From positions 13,635,834 through 13,699,833 of the forward strand of contig CATQJL010000001.1 in NCBI GenBank assembly GCA_958299035.1: a stretch of DNA of 64,000 nt, read 5' to 3'. Below, one piece after another: positions 1 through 13,100 of this stretch. Below the pieces are notes generated by a model. It was not told the DNA's origin. It saw only the letters and a program-made list of their open reading frames with translations, and ran no database searches. A program made the position numbers and the translations under genes. Origin of the DNA: Cylicocyclus nassatus. Taxonomy: Eukaryota; Nematoda; Chromadorea; Rhabditida; Strongylidae. Position 1 is the first letter of the stretch; each line of letters begins with the position of its first letter.

Positions 1-1423
1 CGCAAAAATTTTCTTTTGAGTCATATTCTGAAGCGGAAACACAAGTAATCCAAACGGGTGAGCACACTACTACACAGAGCTCGTCAAGAACTACACACTG
101 GTTATGGTTGCTTCCCAAAAAACACAAGCTTAAGTTTTATTTTGCTTTTTCAAAAATAACTTCTAATTCTCCTTTTTAAGCCAAGTTTCTTCACATGGAA
201 ACCTATTCACGACATTCCAACAACGCTGTTCGGATAAAGCAGATGCTCTTTACCATTCTCCATGCATCTGACGTGTGCTGATGAGTTTCTTTGCTGAAAA
301 TGGCTCTTGGCAGTGCTTGCACATGACCCCACCTGCACCTCACCACTGACTTGTACCGCTTTGCAGTCTTGTAACTCGGCATGCAGTCAATATTTGAGCC
401 TGCAGTTAGGCTCATTCGAAAGAACGAGACTTCCTCTACACGGTGGTATGTAAAAGAGATGGGTATAAGAAACAGCGGAGATTTGGCGGATGGGGTGGAA
501 AAACGCGGCCTCAGTGGTAGGGTGAGGATATCCAGCTAAAGTTGAATAGAGCTTCTTTCGCTACCAGTTCAATCCTGGAAACTTGAAACTGTCAATGTTC
601 TTGTAATAGATCCATTTTGAAGCTCTAGAACTGTTTTGTTGTTGATAAGAGCCTTCACTCCAACCACCACTGAGGCCGCATTTTTCCACCCCATCCGCCA
701 AATCTCCGCTGTTTCTTATACCCATCTCTTTTACATACCGTCGTGCAGAGGAAGTCTCGTTCTTTCGAATGAGCCTAACTGCAGGCTCAAATATTGACTG
801 CATGCCGAGTTACAAGACTGCAAAGCGGTACAAGTCAGTGGTGAGGTGCAGGTGGGGTCATGTGCAAGCACTGCCAAGAGCCATTTTCAGCAAAGAAACT
901 CATCAGCACACGTCAGATGCATGGAGAATGGTAAAGAGCATCTGCTTTATCCGAACAGCGTTGTTGGAATGTCGTGAATAGGTTTCCATGTGAAGAAACT
1001 TGGCTTAAAAAGGAGAATTAGAAGTTATTTTTGAAAAAAAAAGCAAAATAAAACTCAAGCTTGTGTTTTTTGGGAAGCAACCATAACCAGGGTGTAGTTC
1101 TTGACGAGCTCTGTATAGTAGTATGCTCAACCGTTTGGATTACTCGTGTTTCAGCTTCAGAATATGACTCAAAAGAAAATTTTTGCGTTCGAAGAATTAT
1201 TGTTCGCGACATTGTGACGCGGCCATTTTCGGACTTTTTTTAGAAAAAGTTTTTTAAAATTTTTAGAATACATGTTTTTCGAAAAACGCAAAGTGTAAAT
1301 TGTAGATCTTGAAGAGCTCTATCACCTCATGCAATCATTACATTTTTTTATCCTTGTTTTCCTTCTGAAAAAGAGCGATGAAAAAGGGAGGGAGGCTTGT
1401 CCGCAACTTTTTGGCGGTCACTG
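1..1423. mobile_element. Fold-back Tc1/mariner-like element, left end outside window
   Basis: Positions 1-520 are the reverse complement of about 660-1187 at roughly 95% identity, with a spacer of about 140 bp, so the DNA can fold into a long hairpin. The two arms encode the same 70-residue frame in opposite directions (203-415 minus and 769-981 plus), which reflects the palindrome and is not evidence of a gene. The right side ends at 1423 with a terminus that reads inward as CAGTGACCGCCAAAAAG, followed by TA (1424-1425), as in Tc1/mariner elements. The matching left terminus must lie before position 1. No transposase is visible, so I read it as a non-autonomous element. Confidence 0.65.
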
Positions 1424-1425
1424 TA

Positions 1426-2130
1426 TATATGTCATATATCTGTTAGAAAATCAGACGCTCCTTTTCCACTTGCTTTTCGTTTCAATATAATTGCCGAATT
1501 TAACAAGTTCAGTATTACGCAGTGTCCAGTAGTCTTCAGCGAAATAAATTTTTCGTGGCAGTCAGGCGTTCCGATTTTCCTGTCCGTGTTTCTTTCATTG
1601 TCATCCAATGCCTTCTTTAGAAGATAACGAGAAGGTTCCAATCCTGCTCCCGTGTGTTTCCTTCTTACCATTTACGTGCACATTTGCCAAGAATGGCCAT
1701 TTATACATGCAATAATTTTACTGTATCTTTCAGAGTTTCCTGGGCAGACAATATTTTACATCTTTCTACGTGCTTCATCATTCATAATTTTTGATACTTC
1801 CTGACATCACACTTCTCAGAACCACTTTCTATTACAACTTCTGATGGCCTCACAATAGTTGATAGTCGTCATCTTTTAATATTTTCATTAAATTACAAAG
1901 CATGAAACGGCAACATTAAGACAAGAATATAGTCATCGGTCGGTCCGGTCCTTCATCCCATATTCGTATGAAGCAAGTAACAAGCGTTGTATAACCTTTC
2001 CTTCTCGAACGTTACGCCTGCAAAAACCTCAGTTTTGCACTTGCGTACCATCCAATAATTTTGACCACACTCACTTTTTCAGAACGTTTGTAAAAGCGGT
2101 AAACACCCCCCCCCCCAACCCCTCCCCCAC
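1426..2130. other. Intergenic, no feature recognised
   Basis: AT-rich DNA without a convincing gene, splice pattern or repeat pair. It ends in a C-rich tract with a run of about a dozen C near 2107. Confidence 0.4.
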
Positions 2131-2219
2131 CCCCTCTGACCCCCTTCACCCTGGAGGGGCTGCGACCACCGTGACCCCCTTCACCCTGGAGAGGTCATTC
2201 TCACCTTATCGCACCTATG
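2131..2219 (-). repeat. Remnant terminus of the CATAG hAT-like family
   Basis: Read on the minus strand from 2219, this starts CATAGGTGCGATAAGGTGAG and then holds two GGGTGAAGGGGGTCA-type subterminal repeats about 45 bp apart, exactly as the right end (18420) of the large element at 3981-18420 does. No partner terminus was found to the left. The C-rich octamer TCCCCCAC occurs both at 2123-2130 and directly after 2219. This could be a target duplication around a collapsed remnant, or chance in C-rich DNA. Confidence 0.5.
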
Positions 2220-2655
2220 TCCCCCACCCCCGTTGTGCCAACTCCCAGCACCGTAGCTAAAACTTTGCAAAAAATCGATAAAATCGATAAAAGTAAAGGA
2301 TATTTCCAAAAACTAATCTTGTATTCGTACTTGGCATGCTCGATTATCCCCCCCTGTGCTAACTCCCAGCACCGTAGCTCAAACTTTGCAAGAAATCGAT
2401 AAAATTGATAAATGTAGCTGTAATTCTGAAAACTAATATTGTATTCGTGATCAGCATGCTCGATTATCCCCCTGTTCCAACTCCCAGCACCGTAGCTAAA
2501 ACCTTGCAAAAATCAATAAAATCGATAAAATCGACATCGATCAATGACGAACAGTAGCCTACGACACCCGCCCCGCCCCGATGTGTATGTGTGCCAAGTT
2601 TGGTCCGGATGCAGACATGTAGATATACAATAGACATTCAGCTTTATATATAAGA
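2220..2655 (-). mobile_element. Helitron-like repeat, 3'-truncated
   Basis: Read on the minus strand from 2655 it begins TCTTATATATAAAGCTGAAT after an A, the same head as the element at 33197. It then has the shared segment around CCGGACCAAACTTGGCACAC and three copies of a repeat of about 123 bp. Each copy contains AAAATCGATAAAATCGAT-type runs, a GCTGGGAGTT box and a TCGAGCATG box (near 2235, 2355 and 2478). The expected CTRR 3' end is missing; the sequence stops at the hAT-like terminus at 2219. No protein is encoded. Confidence 0.5.
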
Positions 2656-2871
2656 TAATCTCGCTGTGCAAACAGTGAACAAGAACGATAATTAAGCATG
2701 TAGGTTGGTTGGACAGACGTATAAACAGCAGTGGTTGGAATAACCAAGGAGTTATTACTTTATACACGTCAAGGCTGAGGAGATTTCGTTCATAAGGGGT
2801 TGGCCGTCCGAGGGAAGTGGGCGTGGTCGTCGAGCTCGGATCTGCCTGGACGCTGCCTTTAAGGACAAGGT

Positions 2872-3633
2872 CAGGGCACGGTACAGATCGTCTGGAAGCA
2901 GCTGGACTTCGTTTTTGGTGCAAAAAGCAAAGGAGATATCGCTTTTGATTAGTCGGGGCCAAGCACCAAGAATAAGCACCGTTTAGTCCAACACAAGCTT
3001 TTCGGACAGGTTATCACACGACTGACATGCTCTATCGTGTATGGGATAAGTGCGCGCGATTTGAAAGCAAGGCTAAAATAAACAAACTGCTTGTTTACAG
3101 CGCACACAGAATCATATGACAGCAAAATTATACTGTATACATAGAAAATTATTTGCGGAAGAATTTTGTAAAAAGATTTGAAAACTTATGTGAAGTAATA
3201 CCATTTCCAGAATTAGATCGTCTCCAGACGACCACCAGACGATCTGAGATCGTTTGGAGCATATATTTCTGTCACTTCACGTAAGTTTCAGATCTTTTTG
3301 GCATGGAACGGCTTCCGCGGCCGAAAATCTATCCCTGAGCATAAAGACATTATCATATCATTGCCTTTCCTTCGTTTTTTACCTTGATTTGTTCACGGAT
3401 CGCTTTGTTAAATATCGCGCTCCAATAGCAAATCTTGCGCACGCGTAGTATTCAGCTCTAATTTAAATTTTCACTCTTATTTCACGTTTTTTCCTTCAGA
3501 CTAGTAGATCTTTCTTGTTTTCATCTTCTCCTAAGTAGGTAGATCAAAGGGGACTTCGTAAAACTTCCGAAAACCAAGAAGAGACTTCGTTTTCAAAAAC
3601 TCTAGAAACCGAACCGACTCGTGCCGGGCCCTG
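2872..3633. mobile_element. Non-autonomous hAT element (CAGGGCTCGGC family), copy A
   Basis: Termini are CAGGGCACGGTACAGAT at the left and CGTGCCGGGCCCTG at the right. They are flanked by a perfect 8-bp direct repeat, GACAAGGT, at 2864-2871 and 3634-3641. An 8-bp duplication with CAGGG...CCCTG ends is the hAT signature. Inside, sequence near 2910-2945 and 3540-3600 (GACTTCGTTTT, GGAGATATCG) is shared with the copies at 35248, 56314 and 60187. There is no transposase frame. Confidence 0.75.
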
Positions 3634-3641
3634 GACAAGGT

Positions 3642-3972
3642 CCGAGTATTGATAAAGCTTTTGGATTTCTCAGCACTGCAACCGATGCAAGACTTTTATA
3701 GCGGATAAAATGGCAGAGATTGATGATTTGCTCTCTTCAACAGTTTCACTGGAGAACAGGCGCATGTGCAAACTGCCAAGAATTTCTTGGGGCGAAAAGA
3801 CCAGTCAGACAAGGACAGATTAATGAACGATTTAATTATCTTCCTAAGCGCAGAAGCAAACGGTCTACAGTTCGAAGGTATCAACTGGACAAGCAAGTTG
3901 AAATATCGAACAAGGTAATTGGAAAAACAATAAAGTGAATAAAGTGTAATTCATTTATTAGCATCGTCCTCG
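3642..3972. other. Intergenic, nothing recognised
   Basis: Short stretch between two hAT-type elements. Two overlapping open frames on opposite strands near 3700-3930 have no recognisable domain and are most likely chance. Confidence 0.4.
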
Positions 3973-4193
3973 ATCCGAACCATAGTTGCGATAGGGGGAG
4001 TGATGGATCTTACCCCCTTCACTTTGAGGCCAAACTCCCGATGACCCCCTTCACCTGGGCTGAGATTGGTATCGTACTCTGAGAATATGATAAAAATCGT
4101 TATGAAAAGCAGGCTAGGTACCTCAAACAACAAGTACACTCATAAATTTACTAAAGAAACGGTATTTATGTTTATTTATATCATTTATTTATC

Positions 4194-7100
4194 CTCGTAG
4201 CATTTTGGAGAGAAGAGAGTAAGTACACAAAATTACTTAATTTTTGAAGCACATAAAATCTCTCATATCTCGCGGCACAGAAGACCTAGAAAAAAGTCGA
4301 CGGTCTACGTCGATTCTCCATGATCTCAGCTTTCGAATGGTATACAGCATGTTAGGGCTTCTTTGCTTCCCGGCTCTAAAAATCATTTTCTCCGGTAACC
4401 GATAAAAGCCAATACATTGGTGGAGCCGGATTGGAGCAAGCTAATAGTAAATATCTCCACCCCATTTTTGAAAACTGGTCCGTTTTTTCGCCCAGCAACC
4501 TATATACCATTCGAAAGCTTAGGAAAAGGGGATTCGACCTAGACCGTCGACTTCTTTCTAGCCCCCCTCTACCGAGAGATACACTGCATTTTATCTGAAA
4601 ACATGGTCATTTTCAACAGCAGATTTCTGCCAAATGAAGACCTAATCACTGCTGCTTATCTATCTGTGTTAAAGAGCAAGTCTTCATTAACAAACGTAGA
4701 CCGTCGACTTTCTCGTAGCATTCATTTGGAGAGCAGAAAGTGAGGACACAAAATCAGTTAATTTTTGAAGCACATAAAATCCCTCATATCTCGCGGCACA
4801 GAAGACCTAGAAAAAAGTCGACGGTCTACGTCGATTCTCCATGATCTCAGCTTTCGAATGGTATACAGCATGTTAGGGCTTCTTTGCTTCCCGGCTCTAA
4901 AAATCATTTTCTCCGGTAACCGATAAAAGCCAATACATTGGTGGAGCCGGATTGGAGCAAGCTAATAGTAAATATCTCCACCCCATTTTTGAAAACTGGT
5001 CCGTTTTTTCGCCCAGCAACCTATATACCATTCGAAAGCTTAGGAAAAGGGGATTCGACCTAGACCGTCGACTTCTTTCTAGCCCCCCTCTACCGAGAGA
5101 TACACTGCATTTTATCTGAAAACATGGTCATTTTCAACAGCAGATTTCTGCCAAATGAAGACCTAATCACTGCTGCTTATCTATCTGTGTTAAAGAGCAA
5201 GTCTTCATTAACAAACGTAGACCGTCGACTTTCTCGTAGCATTCATTTGGAGAGCAGAAAGTGAGGACACAAAATCAGTTAATTTTTGAAGCACATAAAA
5301 TCCCTCATATCTCGCGGCACAGAAGACCTAGAAAAAAGTCGACGGTCTACGTCGATTCTCCATGATCTCAGCTTTCGAATGGTTTACAGCATGTTAGGGC
5401 TTCTTTGCTTCCCGGCTCTAAAAATCATTTTCTCCGGTAACCGATAAAAGCCAATACATTGGTGGAGCCGGATTGGAGCAAGCTAATAGTAAATATCTCC
5501 ACCCCATTTTTGAAAACTGGTCCGTTTTTTCGCCCAGCAACCTATATACCATTCGAAAGCTTAGGAAAAGGGGATTCGACCTAGACCGTCGACTTCTTTC
5601 TAGCCCCCCTCTACCGAGAGATACACTGCATTTTATCTGAAAACATGGTCATTTTCAACAGCAGATTTCTGCCAAATGAAGACCTAATCACTGCTGCTTA
5701 TCTATCTGTGTTAAAGAGCAAGTCTTCATTAACAAACGTAGACCGTCGACTTTCTCGTAGCATTCATTTGGAGAGCAGAAAGTGAGGACACAAAATCAGT
5801 TAATTTTTGAAGCACATAAAATCCCTCATATCTCGCGGCACAGAAGACCTAGAAAAAAGTCGACGGTCTACGTCGATTCTCCATGATCTCAGCTTTCGAA
5901 TGGTATACAGCATGTTAGGGCTTCTTTGCTTCCCGGCTCTAAAAATCATTTTCTCCGGTAACCGATAAAAGCCAATACATTGGTGGAGCCGGATTGGAGC
6001 AAGCTAATAGTAAATATCTCCACCCCATTTTTGAAAACTGGTCCGTTTTTTCGCCCAGCAACCTATATACCATTCGAAAGCTTAGGAAAAGGGGATTCGA
6101 CCTAGACCGTCGACTTCTTTCTAGCCCCCCTCTACCGAGAGATACACTGCATTTTATCTGAAAACATGGTCATTTTCAACAGCAGATTTCTGCCAAATGA
6201 AGACCTAATCACTGCTGCTTATCTATCTGTGTTAAAGAGCAAGTCTTCATTAACAAACGTAGACCGTCGACTTTCTCGTAGCATTCATTTGGAGAGCAGA
6301 AAGTGAGGACACAAAATCAGTTAATTTTTGAAGCACATAAAATCCCTCATATCTCGCGGCACAGAAGACCTAGAAAAAAGTCGACGGTCTACGTCGATTC
6401 TCCATGATCTCAGCTTTCGAATGGTTTACAGCATGTTAGGGCTTCTTTGCTTCCCGGCTCTAAAAATCATTTTCTCCGGTAACCGATAAAAGCCAATACA
6501 TTGGTGGAGCCGGATTGGAGCAAGCTAATAGTAAATATCTCCACCCCATTTTTGAAAACTGGTCCGTTTTTTCGCCCAGCAACCTATATACCATTCGAAA
6601 GCTTAGGAAAAGGGGATTCGACCTAGACCGTCGACTTCTTTCTAGCCCCCCTCTACCGAGAGATACACTGCATTTTATCTGAAAACATGGTCATTTTCAA
6701 CAGCAGATTTCTGCCAAATGAAGACCTAATCACTGCTGCTTATCTATCTGTGTTAAAGAGCAAGTCTTCATTAACAAACGTAGACCGTCGACTTTCTCGT
6801 AGCATTCATTTGGAGAGCAGAAAGTGAGGACACAAAATCAGTTAATTTTTGAAGCACATAAAATCCCTCATATCTCGCGGCACAGAAGACCTAGAAAAAA
6901 GTCGACGGTCTACGTCGATTCTCCATGATCTCAGCTTTCGAATGGTTTACAGCATGTTAGGGCTTCTTTGCTTCCCGGCTCTAAAAATCATTTTCTCCGG
7001 TAACCGATAAAAGCCAATACATTGGTGGAGCCGGATTGGAGCAAGCTAATAGTAAATATCTCCACCCCATTTTTGAAAACTGGTCCGTTTTTTCGCCCAG

Positions 7101-10100
7101 CAACCTATATACCATTCGAAAGCTTAGGAAAAGGGGATTCGACCTAGACCGTCGACTTCTTTCTAGCCCCCCTCTACCGAGAGATACACTGCATTTTATC
7201 TGAAAACATGGTCATTTTCAACAGCAGATTTCTGCCAAATGAAGACCTAATCACTGCTGCTTATCTATCTGTGTTAAAGAGCAAGTCTTCATTAACAAAC
7301 GTAGACCGTCGACTTTCTCGTAGCATTCATTTGGAGAGCAGAAAGTGAGGACACAAAATCAGTTAATTTTTGAAGCACATAAAATCCCTCATATCTCGCG
7401 GCACAGAAGACCTAGAAAAAAGTCGACGGTCTACGTCGATTCTCCATGATCTCAGCTTTCGAATGGTATACAGCATGTTAGGGCTTCTTTGCTTCCCGGC
7501 TCTAAAAATCATTTTCTCCGGTAACCGATAAAAGCCAATACATTGGTGGAGCCGGATTGGAGCAAGCTAATAGTAAATATCTCCACCCCATTTTTGAAAA
7601 CTGGTCCGTTTTTTCGCCCAGCAACCTATATACCATTCGAAAGCTTAGGAAAAGGGGATTCGACCTAGACCGTCGACTTCTTTCTAGCCCCCCTCTACCG
7701 AGAGATACACTGCATTTTATCTGAAAACATGGTCATTTTCAACAGCAGATTTCTGCCAAATGAAGACCTAATCACTGCTGCTTATCTATCTGTGTTAAAG
7801 AGCAAGTCTTCATTAACAAACGTAGACCGTCGACTTTCTCGTAGCATTCATTTGGAGAGCAGAAAGTGAGGACACAAAATCAGTTAATTTTTGAAGCACA
7901 TAAAATCCCTCATATCTCGCGGCACAGAAGACCTAGAAAAAAGTCGACGGTCTACGTCGATTCTCCATGATCTCAGCTTTCGAATGGTTTACAGCATGTT
8001 AGGGCTTCTTTGCTTCCCGGCTCTAAAAATCATTTTCTCCGGTAACCGATAAAAGCCAATACATTGGTGGAGCCGGATTGGAGCAAGCTAATAGTAAATA
8101 TCTCCACCCCATTTTTGAAAACTGGTCCGTTTTTTCGCCCAGCAACCTATATACCATTCGAAAGCTTAGGAAAAGGGGATTCGACCTAGACCGTCGACTT
8201 CTTTCTAGCCCCCCTCTACCGAGAGATACACTGCATTTTATCTGAAAACATGGTCATTTTCAACAGCAGATTTCTGCCAAATGAAGACCTAATCACTGCT
8301 GCTTATCTATCTGTGTTAAAGAGCAAGTCTTCATTAACAAACGTAGACCGTCGACTTTCTCGTAGCATTCATTTGGAGAGCAGAAAGTGAGGACACAAAA
8401 TCAGTTAATTTTTGAAGCACATAAAATCCCTCATATCTCGCGGCACAGAAGACCTAGAAAAAAGTCGACGGTCTACGTCGATTCTCCATGATCTCAGCTT
8501 TCGAATGGTTTACAGCATGTTAGGGCTTCTTTGCTTCCCGGCTCTAAAAATCATTTTCTCCGGTAACCGATAAAAGCCAATACATTGGTGGAGCCGGATT
8601 GGAGCAAGCTAATAGTAAATATCTCCACCCCATTTTTGAAAACTGGTCCGTTTTTTCGCCCAGCAACCTATATACCATTCGAAAGCTTAGGAAAAGGGGA
8701 TTCGACCTAGACCATCGACTTCTTTCTAGCCCCCCTCTACCGAGAGATACACTGCATTTTATCTGAAAACATGGTCATTTTCAACAGCAGATTTCTGCCA
8801 AATGAAGACCTAATCACTGCTGCTTATCTATCTGTGTTAAAGAGCAAGTCTTCATTAACAAACGTAGACCGTCGACTTTCTCGTAGCATTCATTTGGAGA
8901 GCAGAAAGTGAGGACACAAAATCAGTTAATTTTTGAAGCACATAAAATCCCTCATATCTCGCGGCACAGAAGACCTAGAAAAAAGTCGACGGTCTACGTC
9001 GATTCTCCATGATCTCAGCTTTCGAATGGTTTACAGCATGTTAGGGCTTCTTTGCTTCCCGGCTCTAAAAATCATTTTCTCCGGTAACCGATAAAAGCCA
9101 ATACATTGGTGGAGCCGGATTGGAGCAAGCTAATAGTAAATATCTCCACCCCATTTTTGAAAACTGGTCCGTTTTTTCGCCCAGCAACCTATATACCATT
9201 CGAAAGCTTAGGAAAAGGGGATTCGACCTAGACCGTCGACTTCTTTCTAGCCCCCCTCTACCGAGAGATACACTGCATTTTATCTGAAAACATGGTCATT
9301 TTCAACAGCAGATTTCTGCCAAATGAAGACCTAATCACTGCTGCTTATCTATCTGTGTTAAAGAGCAAGTCTTCATTAACAAACGTAGACCGTCGACTTT
9401 CTCGTAGCATTCATTTGGAGAGCAGAAAGTGAGGACACAAAATCAGTTAATTTTTGAAGCACATAAAATCCCTCATATCTCGCGGCACAGAAGACCTAGA
9501 AAAAAGTCGACGGTCTACGTCGATTCTCCATGATCTCAGCTTTCGAATGGTTTACAGCATGTTAGGGCTTCTTTGCTTCCCGGCTCTAAAAATCATTTTC
9601 TCCGGTAACCGATAAAAGCCAATACATTGGTGGAGCCGGATTGGAGCAAGCTAATAGTAAATATCTCCACCCCATTTTTGAAAACTGGTCCGTTTTTTCG
9701 CCCAGCAACCTATATACCATTCGAAAGCTTAGGAAAAGGGGATTCGACCTAGACCGTCGACTTCTTTCTAGCCCCCCTCTACCGAGAGATACACTGCATT
9801 TTATCTGAAAACATGGTCATTTTCAACAGCAGATTTCTGCCAAATGAAGACCTAATCACTGCTGCTTATCTATCTGTGTTAAAGAGCAAGTCTTCATTAA
9901 CAAACGTAGACCGTCGACTTTCTCGTAGCATTCATTTGGAGAGCAGAAAGTGAGGACACAAAATCAGTTAATTTTTGAAGCACATAAAATCCCTCATATC
10001 TCGCGGCACAGAAGACCTAGAAAAAAGTCGACGGTCTACGTCGATTCTCCATGATCTCAGCTTTCGAATGGTTTACAGCATGTTAGGGCTTCTTTGCTTC

Positions 10101-13100
10101 CCGGCTCTAAAAATCATTTTCTCCGGTAACCGATAAAAGCCAATACATTGGTGGAGCCGGATTGGAGCAAGCTAATAGTAAATATCTCCACCCCATTTTT
10201 GAAAACTGGTCCGTTTTTTCGCCCAGCAACCTATATACCATTCGAAAGCTTAGGAAAAGGGGATTCGACCTAGACCGTCGACTTCTTTCTAGCCCCCCTC
10301 TACCGAGAGATACACTGCATTTTATCTGAAAACATGGTCATTTTCAACAGCAGATTTCTGCCAAATGAAGACCTAATCACTGCTGCTTATCTATCTGTGT
10401 TAAAGAGCAAGTCTTCATTAACAAACGTAGACCGTCGACTTTCTCGTAGCATTCATTTGGAGAGCAGAAAGTGAGGACACAAAATCAGTTAATTTTTGAA
10501 GCACATAAAATCCCTCATATCTCGCGGCACAGAAGACCTAGAAAAAAGTCGACGGTCTACGTCGATTCTCCATGATCTCAGCTTTCGAATGGTTTACAGC
10601 ATGTTAGGGCTTCTTTGCTTCCCGGCTCTAAAAATCATTTTCTCCGGTAACCGATAAAAGCCAATACATTGGTGGAGCCGGATTGGAGCAAGCTAATAGT
10701 AAATATCTCCACCCCATTTTTGAAAACTGGTCCGTTTTTTCGCCCAGCAACCTATATACCATTCGAAAGCTTAGGAAAAGGGGATTCGACCTAGACCGTC
10801 GACTTCTTTCTAGCCCCCCTCTACCGAGAGATACACTGCATTTTATCTGAAAACATGGTCATTTTCAACAGCAGATTTCTGCCAAATGAAGACCTAATCA
10901 CTGCTGCTTATCTATCTGTGTTAAAGAGCAAGTCTTCATTAACAAACGTAGACCGTCGACTTTCTCGTAGCATTCATTTGGAGAGCAGAAAGTGAGGACA
11001 CAAAATCAGTTAATTTTTGAAGCACATAAAATCCCTCATATCTCGCGGCACAGAAGACCTAGAAAAAAGTCGACGGTCTACGTCGATTCTCCATGATCTC
11101 AGCTTTCGAATGGTATACAGCATGTTAGGGCTTCTTTGCTTCCCGGCTCTAAAAATCATTTTCTCCGGTAACCGATAAAAGCCAATACATTGGTGGAGCC
11201 GGATTGGAGCAAGCTAATAGTAAATATCTCCACCCCATTTTTGAAAACTGGTCCGTTTTTTCGCCCAGCAACCTATATACCATTCGAAAGCTTAGGAAAA
11301 GGGGATTCGACCTAGACCGTCGACTTCTTTCTAGCCCCCCTCTACCGAGAGATACACTGCATTTTATCTGAAAACATGGTCATTTTCAACAGCAGATTTC
11401 TGCCAAATGAAGACCTAATCACTGCTGCTTATCTATCTGTGTTAAAGAGCAAGTCTTCATTAACAAACGTAGACCGTCGACTTTCTCGTAGCATTCATTT
11501 GGAGAGCAGAAAGTGAGGACACAAAATCAGTTAATTTTTGAAGCACATAAAATCCCTCATATCTCGCGGCACAGAAGACCTAGAAAAAAGTCGACGGTCT
11601 ACGTCGATTCTCCATGATCTCAGCTTTCGAATGGTTTACAGCATGTTAGGGCTTCTTTGCTTCCCGGCTCTAAAAATCATTTTCTCCGGTAACCGATAAA
11701 AGCCAATACATTGGTGGAGCCGGATTGGAGCAAGCTAATAGTAAATATCTCCACCCCATTTTTGAAAACTGGTCCGTTTTTTCGCCCAGCAACCTATATA
11801 CCATTCGAAAGCTTAGGAAAAGGGGATTCGACCTAGACCGTCGACTTCTTTCTAGCCCCCCTCTACCGAGAGATACACTGCATTTTATCTGAAAACATGG
11901 TCATTTTCAACAGCAGATTTCTGCCAAATGAAGACCTAATCACTGCTGCTTATCTATCTGTGTTAAAGAGCAAGTCTTCATTAACAAACGTAGACCGTCG
12001 ACTTTCTCGTAGCATTCATTTGGAGAGCAGAAAGTGAGGACACAAAATCAGTTAATTTTTGAAGCACATAAAATCCCTCATATCTCGCGGCACAGAAGAC
12101 CTAGAAAAAAGTCGACGGTCTACGTCGATTCTCCATGATCTCAGCTTTCGAATGGTATACAGCATGTTAGGGCTTCTTTGCTTCCCGGCTCTAAAAATCA
12201 TTTTCTCCGGTAACCGATAAAAGCCAATACATTGGTGGAGCCGGATTGGAGCAAGCTAATAGTAAATATCTCCACCCCATTTTTGAAAACTGGTCCGTTT
12301 TTTCGCCCAGCAACCTATATACCATTCGAAAGCTTAGGAAAAGGGGATTCGACCTAGACCGTCGACTTCTTTCTAGCCCCCCTCTACCGAGAGATACACT
12401 GCATTTTATCTGAAAACATGGTCATTTTCAACAGCAGATTTCTGCCAAATGAAGACCTAATCACTGCTGCTTATCTATCTGTGTTAAAGAGCAAGTCTTC
12501 ATTAACAAACGTAGACCGTCGACTTTCTCGTAGCATTCATTTGGAGAGCAGAAAGTGAGGACACAAAATCAGTTAATTTTTGAAGCACATAAAATCCCTC
12601 ATATCTCGCGGCACAGAAGACCTAGAAAAAAGTCGACGGTCTACGTCGATTCTCCATGATCTCAGCTTTCGAATGGTATACAGCATGTTAGGGCTTCTTT
12701 GCTTCCCGGCTCTAAAAATCATTTTCTCCGGTAACCGATAAAAGCCAATACATTGGTGGAGCCGGATTGGAGCAAGCTAATAGTAAATATCTCCACCCCA
12801 TTTTTGAAAACTGGTCCGTTTTTTCGCCCAGCAACCTATATACCATTCGAAAGCTTAGGAAAAGGGGATTCGACCTAGACCGTCGACTTCTTTCTAGCCC
12901 CCCTCTACCGAGAGATACACTGCATTTTATCTGAAAACATGGTCATTTTCAACAGCAGATTTCTGCCAAATGAAGACCTAATCACTGCTGCTTATCTATC
13001 TGTGTTAAAGAGCAAGTCTTCATTAACAAACGTAGACCGTCGACTTTCTCGTAGCATTCATTTGGAGAGCAGAAAGTGAGGACACAAAATCAGTTAATTT

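Noticed and set aside
203..981. Identical 70-residue proteins on opposite strands (203-415 and 769-981)
   Set aside because: They are mirror images created by the fold-back arms. There is no domain, and identity of the arms explains the conservation.
2123..2219. TCCCCCAC octamer pair as a definite hAT target duplication
   Set aside because: The octamer is low-complexity C-rich sequence and the left terminus of the supposed element is absent.
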